Positions 12,742-27,200 of a stretch of 64,000 nt of DNA are shown here, one piece after another. The position numbers were made by a program, and so were the translations under genes. Under the pieces are notes generated by a model that saw only the letters and a program-made list of their open reading frames with translations, did not search any database and had not been told where the DNA came from. Location: positions 15,475,507 through 15,539,506 of the forward strand of contig CM067086.1 of NCBI GenBank assembly GCA_034008185.1, in the 5' to 3' direction. The stretch is from Gorsachius magnificus (taxonomy: Eukaryota > Chordata > Aves > Pelecaniformes > Ardeidae). The stretch's first letter is position 1. Each line of letters begins with the position of its first letter.

Positions 12742-15700
12742 CTTCAAGGTAGAACAGGGCAGGGGAAAAATCCCTTCCCCCTCTTTCTCTTTTCAACTGT
12801 TACCATGATGGCTCAAACCCTTCTCGTCTTCCACTCTGTAACTGAAATCTGAAGCCATTCCTGTTCCAGTCTTTAAATGTAACAAAGAATGAGATGTGGA
12901 AGTGTCTTGTGTAGGGGGCGGATTTAGACCAAAATAGTAATTCACCTTTGGTTTGGATTCTAATAACCTGAATGGACATCTTCCTTCAGAAATATCCCTT
13001 CCATACTCGTTAAGCAGGGATCCTGAAGTTCTAATAAGTATCAAATAAACACTGGAATCTGTCCCTGACAGTAACAAACCATTTAAAATAAAATGAGACT
13101 TGTATAACTTCCTTCAAGCACACACAACAGCAAGTTTCATACAAATGTCTGTATGCTGTCTCAGCTTCATCTGCCATCTTGATGTCTTCTTGGTTGCGCT
13201 GTCAACACTCCTCATACTTCTGCTGTAAGGCCCTTTAAAACAGGGACTGACAGCATCATGCCAAACTATGTTAGGCAAAAACTAGGACATTAATAGTTTC
13301 ACCCCTTAGTATTTTTTACTTGTGCCTTTTTGTTTATATATAATAATAAAATTATTATCACAGAAGAATAAGCTCAGAAAATCATGACTGAGTAATACAT
13401 CATTTGCTTATTTCAAAAGAAAGCCCTGACTACTTTTTATTTACAGAGAGGGACAGAGGGAATAGAAAGGTGTGCCTAGTTTGTAACGTCCTTAGTCCAG
13501 TGTTTAGAATTCTGTTGGTTTCTAATTTTTTTTAAACTCAGAAATATATTTAAATGAAAATCCATTCGGTAGACCAATTTTCATAGCAGAAATAATGACA
13601 TGTTTTCTTCAGTCTCTGACCTTACAAGTTGTGCCACAGGGAGATTCTACCTTTTTAAACAAGTATTTCTGTGCAATGAACTAGCTCCGAAGGGCTGAAA
13701 TTCGTATCGCATAACTGTAGTGGAAGAGTTAAAGGCAACTTATTTTTGCATCTTCTTGGCAAATAAATACCAGATTTTATTAAATATATGTGGTGCAGGG
13801 GCAATGCTCCAGATGTGGAGGAAATCGCATTTATCCTGCAGATGCAGATGATGCATCCTGCACCTTCCCCAGGCACTGAACCTCACTGGTTAGCAATTAA
13901 ACCTGAAAACAAGAAACTGTAGGACAAGATGCTATGGCAGTGATCAAAAGAAGAAAAGAAAAAGAAAGAAAAAAGTAAAAATAAAAGGTTTGCTCTCTAT
14001 GCTTGCAGGGGGAAAAAGAAAAGCTAAATATACAGGAAGGTTTATATATTAAGAAGGTTTTGTATATTATGTAGTGTTTGGAAAGGGTTCACAATATTGA
14101 GGCATTGGAGTTTCTTGATCCTTTTCCTGTCCTTAAGTTTTGGGCTTGTATAAGGACAATGAGTTCATTCCAACTTTGACATTTAACTCTGCTCAAATCT
14201 TCATCATTCAAAGGCTACATTTCATCTTATTTGTGGTTCAGGAGGTTAGTCAAAAGTGCCTCTGTTTGGGGTTGAGGTTTTGGTGATTTTCTGTTTTACT
14301 GTTGCTTTGTTGTGAGTGTGGAGTCAATATTGACTCTAGAGATCATTCCACAAAGTTCTTGCAGTTGAAGGAGGGGGGCTTGTTTGGGTTTTTTGTTTTG
14401 TTTTTATGATCGATAGCTGTTTCTGCATCTTGTCTGATGAAATTAGGATATTTTTAAAATTGGTTCCTCTAGAATCAGAATATCTTAGTGACAACATTTC
14501 CCAGTATTATGAATCAGCTGAGTTTTCATTTGCAATATAGGTAGTGTAATATTGGTAGCGTTGCAGTGATGATGATCTAGCAGACAAACAAATCACTCTG
14601 CTGGAAATCAAATAACCATTGAGTTTGCAGTCCTAGGCACCAAAACTGTCGCTGGTGTGTTCAGGTAGGAGAGGTGGTTATGCATAAGCTTCCAGCAGAA
14701 GAATTTAATGGTTTTATCAAAATATTCAAAGAGGAAAGGTGGAAAAAAAACCTTTGGTGCTGCAATTTTGCCATCATCTGAGAAGTACAAAAGTGCACTT
14801 AATTGGACTAGGATCAGTGTGGTTGACTTGGAGGCTGTCTGATTACAACTTGGATACCAACTTTAACTAAATTGATTTAGAAACCAATTCAGATCTATAA
14901 ACCACATCAGGATAAACCCATTTAAGGTTCTTTTAAACTGATTTAAGAGAGACTGCACTAGGGAGTTGCACAGATTTAACTAAATCTGTTTCTGAACCAC
15001 TTGAGTTAACTCAGTGCTTATACTGTATATAAATCATCCTTTAGATGTAGCAGTTGAGAGGTCCATATTTTATAGTTGTTCACTTTATTCATTGACTCAT
15101 CTAGATCTATATACAAATGTTCACTGTACACAACTACTTCATTAGCAAGAATCAGCATGGGATGGGAGTCATAATTTTCAGGTTTTTTTAATTGAACTAA
15201 TATTTGGAAAAGGAGAGATTTGAGATGCATGTAACAGTGCTTTCCACTGAAACCTTTAGAAGGATGAAAAGACACTGGATGATAATGAAATTGTATTTTG
15301 AGCTTTTTTCTGTAAAATGACGTAGTCATTCTAGTGTGCGAAGTGCTATAATTATAAAGCAATTTGCCACCATTAATGGGAGGACTTTTATTTCATAAAA
15401 TATTAACAAAATATAATATTGGTGCAATAGGTTAGGAACAGTCTTATTTTCTCCATAAAAAGTCAATTTGTAACCACTGCAGACTGTCTTTCTCAAGATG
15501 ACTATATTAGGGTAACTGATCCTTTTATAGAAGAATCAAAATATAAGCATTAAAATAATCACAACAGATGTCTCATTTACCTTTCTACTTAGTAATCAAA
15601 TATTTTTCACTGTCTGCCTCTCTAATTTAGAGGCTAGTGTTGTTTCTGCAGATGATTGGCCAAGGGAAGTAGCATTTAATCAATGCCTAAAAAAAGTAAA

Positions 15701-16770
15701 AACATTTGAGATAAAACTACATTTAAGAAGGGTTATCAGCTAGACAACATGGAGCTATCTCCCAGCTTGCCTAAAAAAGTATTTGTGTTAGGGCTAGCAA
15801 GGCAGGAAAAATCAAACTTTTTCCACAGTGAAGCAAGAGGAAGGAAAGCGAGAGAGTATCTGTAATTACAGGATTTCAGCTCTGATCTGGGCAGCTGCAA
15901 AGCATATGTATCATATGAAGAACAAAGGACTGGAGATAGCAGGATTAACCAAGCCTTAATGGATTCACTTTTCATTTGCTCTCTTTGTTACTATTTTTAA
16001 TTAACCAGTAGATTTCCTTTTTTTTCCCTATCTTTTTATTTTTTTTCCTTTCTGTTTCTTTTTTTTATTTGCTGCTGTTATTGTTCCAGTGTCCACTCAA
16101 GCAGAGCACAATCAACTCCTAGCGAAGTCATTAATCATATTCGTTTTGATAGTGCTTGAAGATCAGCTAAGAAATGGAACTCTCTAAATAGTTGAGACAA
16201 AGATCATGGAGGAAACCACTTGTGCAGAATGATAAACATAATTTTCTCCTAAAATAAATGAGAATTCCCCCCATGCCCATGTTAGCTAGTGTGTTAGCTA
16301 GGTAGAAAGTTAAGGAAAGACCAGGAGAGACAGAACAAAACTTTTAGTTAGCAAAGGAGGATCAGAAATTAAATATGAACCAACTCTTTCTCCAGCTTTC
16401 CAGTCTGCCTGATCAAGTCGCTAAAAAGGAATACAACAAACCTTATTGCAATATATAATTGTTGCAATGAAGTTGATATGAGATATTTGATCTGCTTCTG
16501 CTCAGTTCAGGATGAGAATCTGTCAGGGCTAAAGCTTGTGTGTTTGATGAAGCTAAAGGGCCAGGAAATTGTCCTTTCATTTTAGCAAAGAGTTTATGTT
16601 CATTGGCTTCGGTGCAATTGCACCAGTTACACTAAAGATAATCTGGATCCTACGTCAAGTAAAACAGAGTGCAAGTTCTGTCCAGTTTTTCCACTGACCC
16701 AGAATACTCAGGTGTGATAAAATTAGATGGATTTGATGTTCTCTCTGGAAGCTATGAATCATTGCTCTGC
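12742..16770. other. AT-rich unique non-coding stretch with pyrimidine-rich patch
   Basis: No gene or transposable element is recognised. A T/C-rich low-complexity patch lies at about 16016-16078, and A-rich purine sequence at about 13945-13990. Confidence 0.55.
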
Positions 16771-16790
16771 TTTTTTTTTTTTTTTTTTTT
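16771..16790. repeat. Poly(T)20 tract
   Basis: Twenty T on the plus strand. No reversed polyadenylation signal lies just to its right, so a minus-strand retrocopy tail is not supported. Confidence 0.9.
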
Positions 16791-19700
16791 AAATCAATAA
16801 TGACTATGTATTAGTAGCATAGCCCTCTGTATTTAAAACCAAACCAAACAAATAAACCCATAGGCAATCCGTGGGCTGTCATCTGCATGTACTATAGAGT
16901 TGCGTCCATGAGAGAACATTCACCAAACTCTTTTTTTCAAATGCAGCCCCAAATCTGTTTGGCAAAATATATTTGTAAGCTTTTCTAAGTGGACTAAACC
17001 TCAGTTTTAATGATGATTGTTGTTTGTTTGCATTTAAAAAATAAAGTAAAAATAAAACAAAAAAAGGAACAGCACCACAACAGTAAGTTAAAATATTTTA
17101 TTTTTAACTGGATTTTAAGAGTTCATTTTCTGAATAGCACAAAAGTAGCTTAAGGAAATTACATATTTCTGGTTGAGTATACAATAAAGATCATTAGTAT
17201 TTTAGCCATCCCAATGCCGTAAGGTCCCATCTTCATGTCCTTTGTGTAAGCAAAGCTTCCGTTGATGTTACATGGGCTCTACTGGGACGTTAGTTGGTGT
17301 TCAAACTGAAGAATGAGATCCCAGCAGTATAGTTAGCAAATGTGTTTGGTCCCTAAGAATTCAGTGTACGGTGTGAACTTGATTATTAGCTAACAAATCA
17401 CAGAGAGCTGAATGTTCAGTCAGTCTGCCAAAGCTGCTGGTTGGAAATCTGTATCTAGAGAAGTCATTCACACTGGAAACCCATCCTGCATCTATTATTA
17501 ACGGGGTGGAAGCAATCTTGCTTATGTCTCTATGTATGTTCACAGCTGTCTGGCAATCAGGAGTGGTGGAAAACACAGAAGAAACATTGCCTAAACTAGT
17601 TGCTCGTGGGTTGAAAAAGCAGTGTGTTGCTATTTATCCCTGTCAACCGCAGGCCCTATTAACTATTTTTAATGAATCACCACTGCTTTTACTTTTGCCA
17701 TCAGCCATGACCTTCACCATTTAGAAACACATGGTCTCTCATAAACGATAGTCTATGACATATAAACTTGAGAAGTATTCTATCACGGCTCAAACTACAA
17801 TATCTATCACTAAAACAAACTGCTTATTCCAGCTGAAGAGACACTCATATATATCATGGAACCAGCCTTCCATATTTTGAAATTTACTGCCCTGCATTGG
17901 TGCTTCTTTTTCTTGGCTTTTTTTTTTTTTTTTTTTTTTTAAGGAGGCCATGCAACCTTGCTCACTTAATACTTTTGATAAACTTCTACTGACAAGGAAC
18001 TTGATTAATGATGGTTAAAAGAATTGAATCAAGAGTAGGAAAGACAGGGCCAAAAAAGCAGACTGCTGGGCTGATGGAAACTAACGTCTCTACAGAAATA
18101 TATGATGGACCCTCCTTTTTGCCATGCCAAGTAATTACTTGCACAGGCCTGTTGTAATAATTCCTATTACAGCCAAAACGGAAAAGTCAGTAACTCACAG
18201 CCCTGGGACAAGGTGAAGGCAAGGCCAGAGTAGTGTGGATCAATATTTCATTTACTCACTGAGGTTAGCTTCTATCCCTGTATCAAATTCTTTTACAGAA
18301 AGCCATGAAAGAAATGAGGTTTGCTGAAAAACACCAATACAGGGCCCTCATTTCCTTGGGGGTGCTCATAGAGTACACGGAGCAACAAAACCTTTCAGCA
18401 AAACAATATGCACTCAAGGTCACTCATTACTTGCTACTGTTGGAAAATAAAGTGCCATTAGCCTGATATGAGTAATGTACATCAATCAACTGCAGACCAG
18501 CAAAAGTATGTTTTCAACATGGTATAGCAGCTGAAAATGAATGAACCATGTTAACGCTTTCTGAACAGTTTGACAACAGTGAAGAATTTTTCCTTTGGTG
18601 TTATCATTTATTTCAGAATTTCACAGCAGCTCGTCTCTGTAAAATCAAGCCAGAGTATCTCTGTGCTGTGCTGTGCTTTATTATAATTGAATTAATTCTC
18701 ATTAAGCAGAAGTCATTATTTTGATGGGGGCAGTTGGATGCTTTCCGAAAAGCTCCTGTCGATGCTGTACAGGACCCTCAGTGTAAGGGCAGATAAACAG
18801 ATGTAAGAAGAAATGATCTATCGTGTTAATAAAATAATTTAAAGCAATACTTTTTTAGAATATGGTGTGCCATTGAGGTACACATACTTCTGTCTCATTG
18901 CATACAGCAACTCTTTTCTTCTGTAAGGAAGTTTTGAGGAAAAGGAGGACTTCAGTATATCACTCGAGAATTGCATGTTGTATGTAAGGCTACCACTGTG
19001 CTGATCTGAAGGGCAAACATAAAATATGCTTCTGAAATAGCTAAAGTACACTGTGGTGTATTTTTTCGCTGCTTCCTCTCACAGACTTCCTTTAATATTT
19101 TAAATGTTGTCTTCCCTGTAGATTTGGGGTTTCCAGAGAAATTATTGGGGGAAGGTGGTAACTGAAGGTGTTCTGGAGCTATGTACAGGAGACCTTATGA
19201 AGCACAGTCACAGTGACATAGCTACTGTGCAAAAAATAATGATTTTTCTTGGTATCTGGGGCATCTACCAAAACATGGACTTTCTTGTTTAAGCTTTCTA
19301 ATTTGTAAATATTTCCATGAAGACAGAAGAGAAAGTTCTTTTGCTTCTGTGTGCTGGTAGGGATAGAATCTTGGGTTTACTGACTGCTTTTTGGAAAAAG
19401 CGTTTGGTTCGTTGTGCATGATTGCTTGTACGGTTGATGATGGTTTTGGTCTTTTCAAATCTTTTTGATTGTCATCTGGTCAGAAAGTTATGTTTTGTGT
19501 TATTAAAGTTCAGAATTCTTTAATCTTAGCTGCACTATTAAGTGTAGTTATATGCATATTACTTATATGCACTATAAGATTTATATCATAGTCATGAAGG
19601 GGTACCTTCCCAAGAACTGCTATGTCATCCATCCTGTTCAAAAATAAAGGCATTATGTAGGCATAAAATAAACTGTTACAGACTAGCAAGAATTACTACA

Positions 19701-21187
19701 CACATTTTTTTTTTCTATAAGATGTTAATATTTTTATTTTTTCCCCCTTTTCTCTTTTGTAGCATTCTCTTCGTCTTTCTTTAACAGTTTGAAATCACTT
19801 ACTAAATAAAAATGTTAAGTCTTTGTTCCAGAATCTTATCCTGAAGGCTTATTGGGGCATGCAAAAATAGTTGAAGTGTTTAGGATTTTGTACTATTACT
19901 GTCTTTTGTAGTGGTGAAGATAAAGTAGCTTCCTTTTCCAGCACCATCTCCTGAGATCAGACACCCAAACCAACGCATTGTCATCCATAATGAGCATTGA
20001 GCTACTTCCAGAACTGAACTCACTTAACCCATGTTAAGTCCATGCAACACTGTGATGTGTAAGTAAATGCAACCCAGAAATGATGGGCCAAGGGGAAAAT
20101 GACTGATTGAAGGTCATATGCTAAGTCAGACATGATTGAGGTCTTTCACGTTTGGCATTTTGAAAGTTTCTGTTAGGTTTACTGCTGTTCAGTAGAGTCT
20201 AGGGGCATCCAGTGAATTAATTTCACGTCTCCTGCATAAACACATCCTCTACAGTTGTTAACAACTTGGATAATGTTCTTAAGTTTTCTGCAGTTGTGAT
20301 GTTTTATGTTTTCATTTACAATTTGGAAGTATTGGCAGTTCAGCAAATATAGTCTTAATCCCAGTTCCTTGCAGACCATGCTGCTTCCATTCAAGTAAAT
20401 CAGTTGAACCTCTGGTAAATGTGAGTTTGATTATATTTTGGGTTGGTTTGGGTTTTTTTCCCCTATGAATTTCCTTCTCTAAAAATGAAGATTATAGTAA
20501 TTATAGTACTGTGGAGCACTTGTCTCTGCTTCCTATTGTTCTTCCTATGTGCTATTTCTTTCTAATGATTTAATGTAAAATGATGTATAGTGTATGAGTC
20601 CTGAGACAGTACTGCTCCCTTCTTCATGTCTGCAAGAAGGAGAGATGAACATTTATAACTGCCTATGAAACGAAATAGATCAGTTTAAAGAGAGTCTTTC
20701 TTTCTAGTCACGTAGAGAGGCTCTCTTGGATTAAAAGGGTCCACTACATTTGATTTGCTCTGTGGTTTAGATGTGGAGTCAACTTTGTAAAGAGGGGGTT
20801 GTTCAGTTATAAAGTCTAATAATTCCTTAGAGAAATTCTTTGAAAGGCATGGAGGAGAATTAGAGAACCTGTTTCCTGTACTTGTAGGAGAATTAGAATC
20901 ACAATTTCCTTTTTTCAAAATCCCATTGTTGTGATTAAGTTACTTCTCAAAATCTCATTCACTACAGGTAGTGAGCCCACAACACTGTATGGGGCTGCTC
21001 TGTGCCTATGTTTCTAGAGTCCCTGAGGCCCAAGTCCTCAAAGTTATTTAGACAACTAAATATAATTTGAAATGACTCAGTGATGGTAGTAGTTCATTCT
21101 CACGAACCTTCTTTGAAACAGGGAGACGGTATTACCTTCATTTACTGGGGGGGAGAGGGGTGGTGAAGCGTAAATAGGTGTAAAGTC
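16791..21187. other. Unique non-coding stretch
   Basis: No gene seen. At about 18600-18790 there is a repeat-free block dense in homeodomain-type AATTA and CATTAA motifs, which could be a conserved non-coding element but cannot be confirmed without alignment. The poly(T) tract inside this stretch is listed separately. Confidence 0.45.
17918..17940. repeat. Poly(T)23 tract
   Basis: Twenty-three T on the plus strand followed by AAGGAGGCC. No flanking retrocopy signature is visible. Confidence 0.9.
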
Positions 21188-21230
21188 ATTTAGGTGCCCA
21201 GCTAAACCAATAGGAAATGGGCACCTAAAT
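21188..21230. repeat. 13-bp inverted repeat with 17-nt loop (possible ancient MITE relic)
   Basis: ATTTAGGTGCCCA at 21188-21200 pairs perfectly with TGGGCACCTAAAT at 21218-21230. The arm plus the following ACCTATGGAAGATCT resembles palindromic interspersed sequences I remember from turtles and crocodilians (GGCACCTAAATACC type), so this may be the core of an old non-autonomous DNA transposon. The inverted repeat is directly visible; the family assignment is memory-based and uncertain. Confidence 0.6.
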
Positions 21231-24200
21231 ACCTATGGAAGATCTATGTTTCACTTACTGTAGGGAAGATCAGCACATAGGTATTATAAATCTCTGGAAG
21301 TTTCCTATGCTTCCACTTGCAATGAATAAATCTTTCAAGAATGTCTCAATCAGGGCAGGAGGGCCTTCCGATGGGAGGTTGAATGCTTCAGTTACGTTTT
21401 AAAAGAAAATTAAACTGCTCTTTCCCCCCTAAATTTCACTGGTATAAAGGAATCAAAGATTTCTTTTTCTGTTTGCAAACTAGCACCCTAACTTTTGGGT
21501 TTGCTTTTTCTCCTATTTCACAAGAAAATACCCCGTGGTTCTTGGTGTCACTGAGAACTAGGAGTCATTACTTTGTGTCAGTGAGCATTCTTGTGTAGCT
21601 TTCATAACAATAAAGCTGCGTGCGGCAGGATTACTCTTTGAACCAGAGTGTTAACTGAGAGATTGGGGTCACATCCGTCACTCAAATGTGAGGCGGTCTG
21701 CTTCCGCGTATAATAAAGAACAAATGTTTGGTCTGGAGGTCGGGATTTTTGGATTCACAGTGCACTTAGTTAGATCAAGGTCTGATCTGGGGTTAAAATC
21801 AATATCGCAAATTGCAGCTAAAATGACAAAGAATATGCTTCCATCTATGTTATATTTTAGGTACAGTAGTCTTAATGTATAAGTAGGTCAATTCCATTAA
21901 GATGTAATTTCATTAAGGGACCATAACTGCAACTGGAATTTGGCCACTAGATGAATTTTTTTTTGTCTAAAGCAACTGCATAGACATACATCGCTCTTGG
22001 ATGCTGCTCACTTGGGTAGTTCTGCTTTAGAACAATAAACCCAGTAATCATACAGTGAACTCGGTAAGAAAGTTTGAAGGAAATCAGTAAAAAGTGTTTG
22101 TCTGTAGGGAATGCATACTTTTTTTTGAACTGTGACAAGATACCTGTCAAAGTAGTGCAGTAAAGCAGTTGAACATTTAAAAAATGTGCACTTTATAGAA
22201 ACTGAGACCTTCAGTTTAATGCACTTGTACAGATACATATGCAAGTAGAGTATTTAGCAGCAGAGCCTTCAGGCTTGCTTACAAAAGGGGCATGAGAGAA
22301 AACATCTGATTTTAGGAAGATTCACTTCGGTTTCTGTAATGTGGCAAATCTGAGCACAGTTGACCATAAAAGACTTTAAAGTCTTGAAATAAGGAAGTGA
22401 AAGTGTCATTCAGGAGGGGACACTTTTTCTACATTCATGCTGGCTAAGGTACAATGTCTGTCCCCAGGCATGGTGCATGAAAGGGTGGCAGAGGAGGAGG
22501 AAGGGGGAAGTAATCTCAAAATCTTGGAAAAGGAGGAAGATTGTGAAATGTCTTTCCTGTAGTCCTCTGTGAAGATTAATTTCATGTGCACAGAAGTCAT
22601 ATTGAGCTTTGTAGCAGAGCGTGATGCTGCATTTACAGAGGATGGCTCTGTGTCTGCTGGTGGCTGGACCGTAGGTTGAGAGTCATTGGACTCTCGTAAC
22701 TGCTGAGCTAGAAGAGCCTGTGTAATTCTTGCACAAACTGGAAAAGTTTATTTTGGCTTTCATCCCCACTGCCCATTCCCCTAAGGGCATCGCCCAGCAC
22801 TGCCACTCAGCACAGAGCGCAATATGTTTTTCTCCACTTACAGTGCAGAGTCAGAGAGGAAATACAGCCAAAGCTGTAGCCAGGCAAAGAGCTCTGGCTC
22901 TTTCTCTCTGCTGTGGGGGCCTTAAGAAGCTCCAGCTTCCTGACAAGGATCTGCTGCATGAATGTGGAGGAAGGCTGGGGAGAGAAAAGATCATAACTGG
23001 GCAACAGCTGCTCTGTATGACTTTGCTTCCCTGGTAACCTGGCAGCTCTCCAAGTTGAAATCTGAATGGGAGTTAAACTGCTCGAAGCATGAATTCCCCT
23101 CATAGTCGCGAGCCTTCCCTTTTTCCTCCCTGCTCCCGCTGGAGCAATGCTCAGCAGAAGTGGAAGCATCCTACACCCATGCAGGTTTTGGAGGGTTCAT
23201 GCTGCCAGCAGAGGCTACACTGTGTGGTTTATCCTGAGTATCAGCTGCCTACTGTAACAAACAGGAGGATGGGAATGTTGGCAAGCGGCTCTTATCCCTT
23301 CCCTGGGCCCTGTCACTTGACATGGACTGATCTTGTGAGGAGTTAAATGCTGCATGTAAAAGCTTTTGTGATTGTATCGATATTTGGTGATTCCTGTTTA
23401 CATGGAAGGCATTTCCTTGAATTTCCAGTCACGTGTAAGGATCTCGGTATTACTTTCTACTGCCTCTGGGTAGTAGACATCCTCCCCCCCACTCTCCCCC
23501 GGTATTCTACAGAAGAATTTTCTTGGCAGCTTTTCAGGACTCCCCAGCTTATTATTGGGTCCTCTTGAAGTTCAAAATACTGCTCTGAATCTAAACCCTG
23601 TTGCAAAAATGCAGGTTTTTGTCCCTTGGATGTTTATAGACATAATGTTTGAAATCTTCCAGTTTTAATCATATTATAATTTGTGGGGTTTTTAAAGTAC
23701 CTTTTAAATTGTCCTGTTTCCTTCCTGCTGCCTTTTGTAACAGTTTTGTCTTGGGTTTTCAGTTAGTGTACAATATCAGTGACTCATATATTCCAAACTA
23801 TTGCAGAGAGGAAACAAATAAAACTTCTACCTGTTGGGGAGTGAAGAGATATAAGTTAAGCTGGATGCAAATTAGTATCTACTGATGAAATGCTGATGTT
23901 TATTTTGTCAAGATATATAAAAAAGTAGTATAAACAAGAGTAATACATACAGCTACTTTGTGCTTACTAGTAAGTTGTCTCTCTATGGAGGCAGTAATGA
24001 CAGCAGCCCAGACAGTTTCTTCAGGCTTTTCCTGCTCTTCTGTGCCCTCTATTTGATCATCTGCCAAGGCTTGCGAATAGTGCCAAATCAGTACAGCATC
24101 TCCATAAGTCTGCTCTTGGAAGCTAAGGAATTCAGCAGTTGAAGTGTAATGCCAGATATAAAAGAAGCAATTACTGTGGATTTGCAGGAGTTTTGGTTGA

Positions 24201-27200
24201 ATAACTTTAATATTTGTATAATAGATGTTTTGAGGGTCCTTTTAATAACTGAACTTCTGCTTTCTGAATGCTTTATCAACAGAATCTTAATCTATACCAA
24301 TATAAACTTGCAAAGGCATGATTTTCACCTCTCTTTTTCTTTTTTGTTTTTTTTTTTTTTTTTTAGGTTCTGAAGTTCCATGCAAGCTTTGAAGCCTATT
24401 TCTGTGTATACTGGCATTTGCAACCGAAGTGCAGTGTTCATTGGTGAAAGAGAACCTTTGCAGAAGGAACCATAGCAGCTATTTTGCATATAGAAGACCA
24501 CCTTCCTCTTTGCAAGTATTTATCTTTCTTCATATTTACGCAGAAGCCTTCTTAAGTTTTTTGTCCTTCTTACTTAGTTACAGTGAAAAAAATATTTGAT
24601 GTGATATCTCACAGGTTTTCATGCTTTATATGATGAAATGAATTAGTGGGGTAATGACACTGTTTAGAATGAAAGGAAGAAAATTTGGGTTTCTTTCATT
24701 GAATTGCAGTGGGCACACATGCCAATTCTGACTGAAGTAAAATTCATCTCACTGTGATTGACTATCCAAAATCTATTCACCATTTAATCTTCAGGAGCAC
24801 AAAGAGGAACTTTACCCAAAATGAAACTATTTTTACATATATGTTAGTGAACAGCCATGCTCTCTTGGGGTCTAGAAAGCCAGAGTCCATTTGCACTGAT
24901 TTGGCACACTGCTTGCTTAAATTCTAGATGAGGGGGTAGGAAAAAACTAACTAAACACAAAACTTGATTACAGAATGACAAGATTAGGGGAATAAATGGG
25001 CAAAATCGATCCCACATTTACCGATTTGTAATCTTGTAAAGATTCCCTTTTTAGCTTTGTGTGTATTTTCTTGTTGTCTCATGAAGAAGCAGTGGCTTAT
25101 TACTTACCCACATGACCCAGACCTTCCACACTGCCTGTTTGTTACATTCACACCACTGTGTTCAAGGGGGGAAATAATTTCTTTGAATAGCTTTAATGAG
25201 ATAAAACTTTGGTTTGTTTTCTTTGTTGTTTCGGTCATTTGTACCTTGGAATACTTGGACTATCATGATAAAGGGAAAAATGGTTGAAGATTTCCACTTT
25301 TATGTGAAATTTATTGAAGTAGCTTTTGATGGTAGTGAGCTCTAACAAACACTAAAACAACCCCAAACCTCCTTTTTCTTAATTGTACGTGGATTTTTCC
25401 CCTTGTTATTTTACTGTGCGGGCTCAAGTCTTCACTAGAGTAGATCAATAAAGAACTTGTTTGCATTAACAGGACTAACTTTACACTTGATGTAGGTACC
25501 TGGCTGTGTACAGAGGTCACTTGCACTGGAAATGTATGAGAGAAATCAAATCTTCTTACCTGCTTTGGTTGAATCTAGGGACAAATTCAATATGTAAAAA
25601 ATTACTCCTTTTCCCTCCAGGGACTTAGTTCTTAATTGTCGCTACTAGAGCTGTGTTATTTATAGTCTCTGTGAGGTTTGTAGGGGTAATAATAATAATA
25701 AAAATTCCTAGATTTAATTTTATTTTTAAGCTCACTGCAAAAAATCAGTCTATTTGTCTTGTAAGTTTTGCCTCACCATATCACAGTCAAATTCATACCC
25801 CAATTATTCGTTCAGAAACACTTTGCAAATTCCATCTCTTGGACTAATGGGTGGTTTCATTTCTGCATAGGTGCGGATTTTCTACAGCAACATAGTACAG
25901 GCTCATTGTAAAAGATCCCATGCTTACGCTCAGGGGAGTTCACTGTCCTTGTTAGCTGACTTTACCTGCTGGTGAGCTTCCAAGTTGAATTGGCATCTGT
26001 TAAAGACAGGGTTATTTCTGTCTCCTCTTCCCTTGTTTTCCCCATCTCTAGTAGAAGATGCAGCAGCAGTGATGACTACCTATCAAGCAGACATAGGTTC
26101 AAGTATATCTAGACAACACTGGCAGTGTGTGCAAGTCAAGTAAGCTGGGGAAACAATCTTCATGATACACGTATGTTTTTACTGACATAATGACTCTAAC
26201 TTCTTTTCACTACGGGATGGTTTGTTTCATCCCTGCAAAAGTTGAACTGGTTATGCACTCTATATGTATGAATTACTTTATACCATTTCAGAGGGCAGTC
26301 TCTTTTGGAGTGAACTGCATAAAGGCAAAAGGACGCGTCATTATGCAGTACAGTGCCAAAATGCTGGGGCTCAGCTATGGAGGTGGACGGCACTGTATGG
26401 CCTGGAAATCTTGGGTCATTGTTGAACTTGTGGCAAAAGAGTTAGATGTCTCGTTTGGGACTGATAGCAGACACTGTACTGAGCTTTGGGATGCTACAAA
26501 GGCACGTGCTAGGAAATGTTAAAGAGAGGGCTGTGTTTAAATCTTCTTTCTCCACCACAGGCATATGTGCCTTTGCTCAGGTTTCAGCCATTCCTCTGGT
26601 GAGTGTTGCTGTCAGAATTTGGAGCTGTGCTGAAGCAGAGATGTAGGAGAGGGTGGGGAGGAACTCTGTTTAGATTCTGAGACCTCGCAAGATTAAAGCT
26701 TAAGTTCACGGGACATACTTGGTCCTCAGGATGCAGCTACTTGATTTAGGGTAGAAATGGTAGAGTGGATTTTTAACATTTTATCTTTCAAGGCTCCTTG
26801 AAATGTGGAAGAAATAGTATTTTAAGGAATCTTTATACTTCTTGTATGCAAATCTAGTATATTTTTTCTCAGTACTTAACATAATTTAATATTTTTATGT
26901 TTTAAAGGAACAAGTTTCTAGCTTTGGGTTTTGCTAAAAAAAGAAGTCACACATGTGCATACATAGATGCTGTCCACCAGGTGGGATTTGCTAACATCTT
27001 TTTCCTAGAGAAGTAGGATATGCTAAAAAGAGAAGTAGAAGTAATTCCACTTTACTTTGGAAAGCAACCTTTTGTAATGTGTAATCCTATGTTACCACTT
27101 CCTTGAAAAAGCTTTCTTTTACCTAAAATAAACTTTCTGAAATAACTCTCACCATTTGGGAAGCTTTCAACACATTGTAGGATAGAATTCTTTCCTTTTC

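Noticed and set aside
16771..17940. Poly(T) tracts as tails of minus-strand processed pseudogenes
   Set aside because: No reversed AATAAA lies next to the tracts and no gene-like sequence follows. Retrocopies are also rare in birds because CR1 does not mobilise them efficiently.
24347..24366. T18-AGG as a splice acceptor
   Set aside because: No credible donor or open frame in the following few hundred bases.
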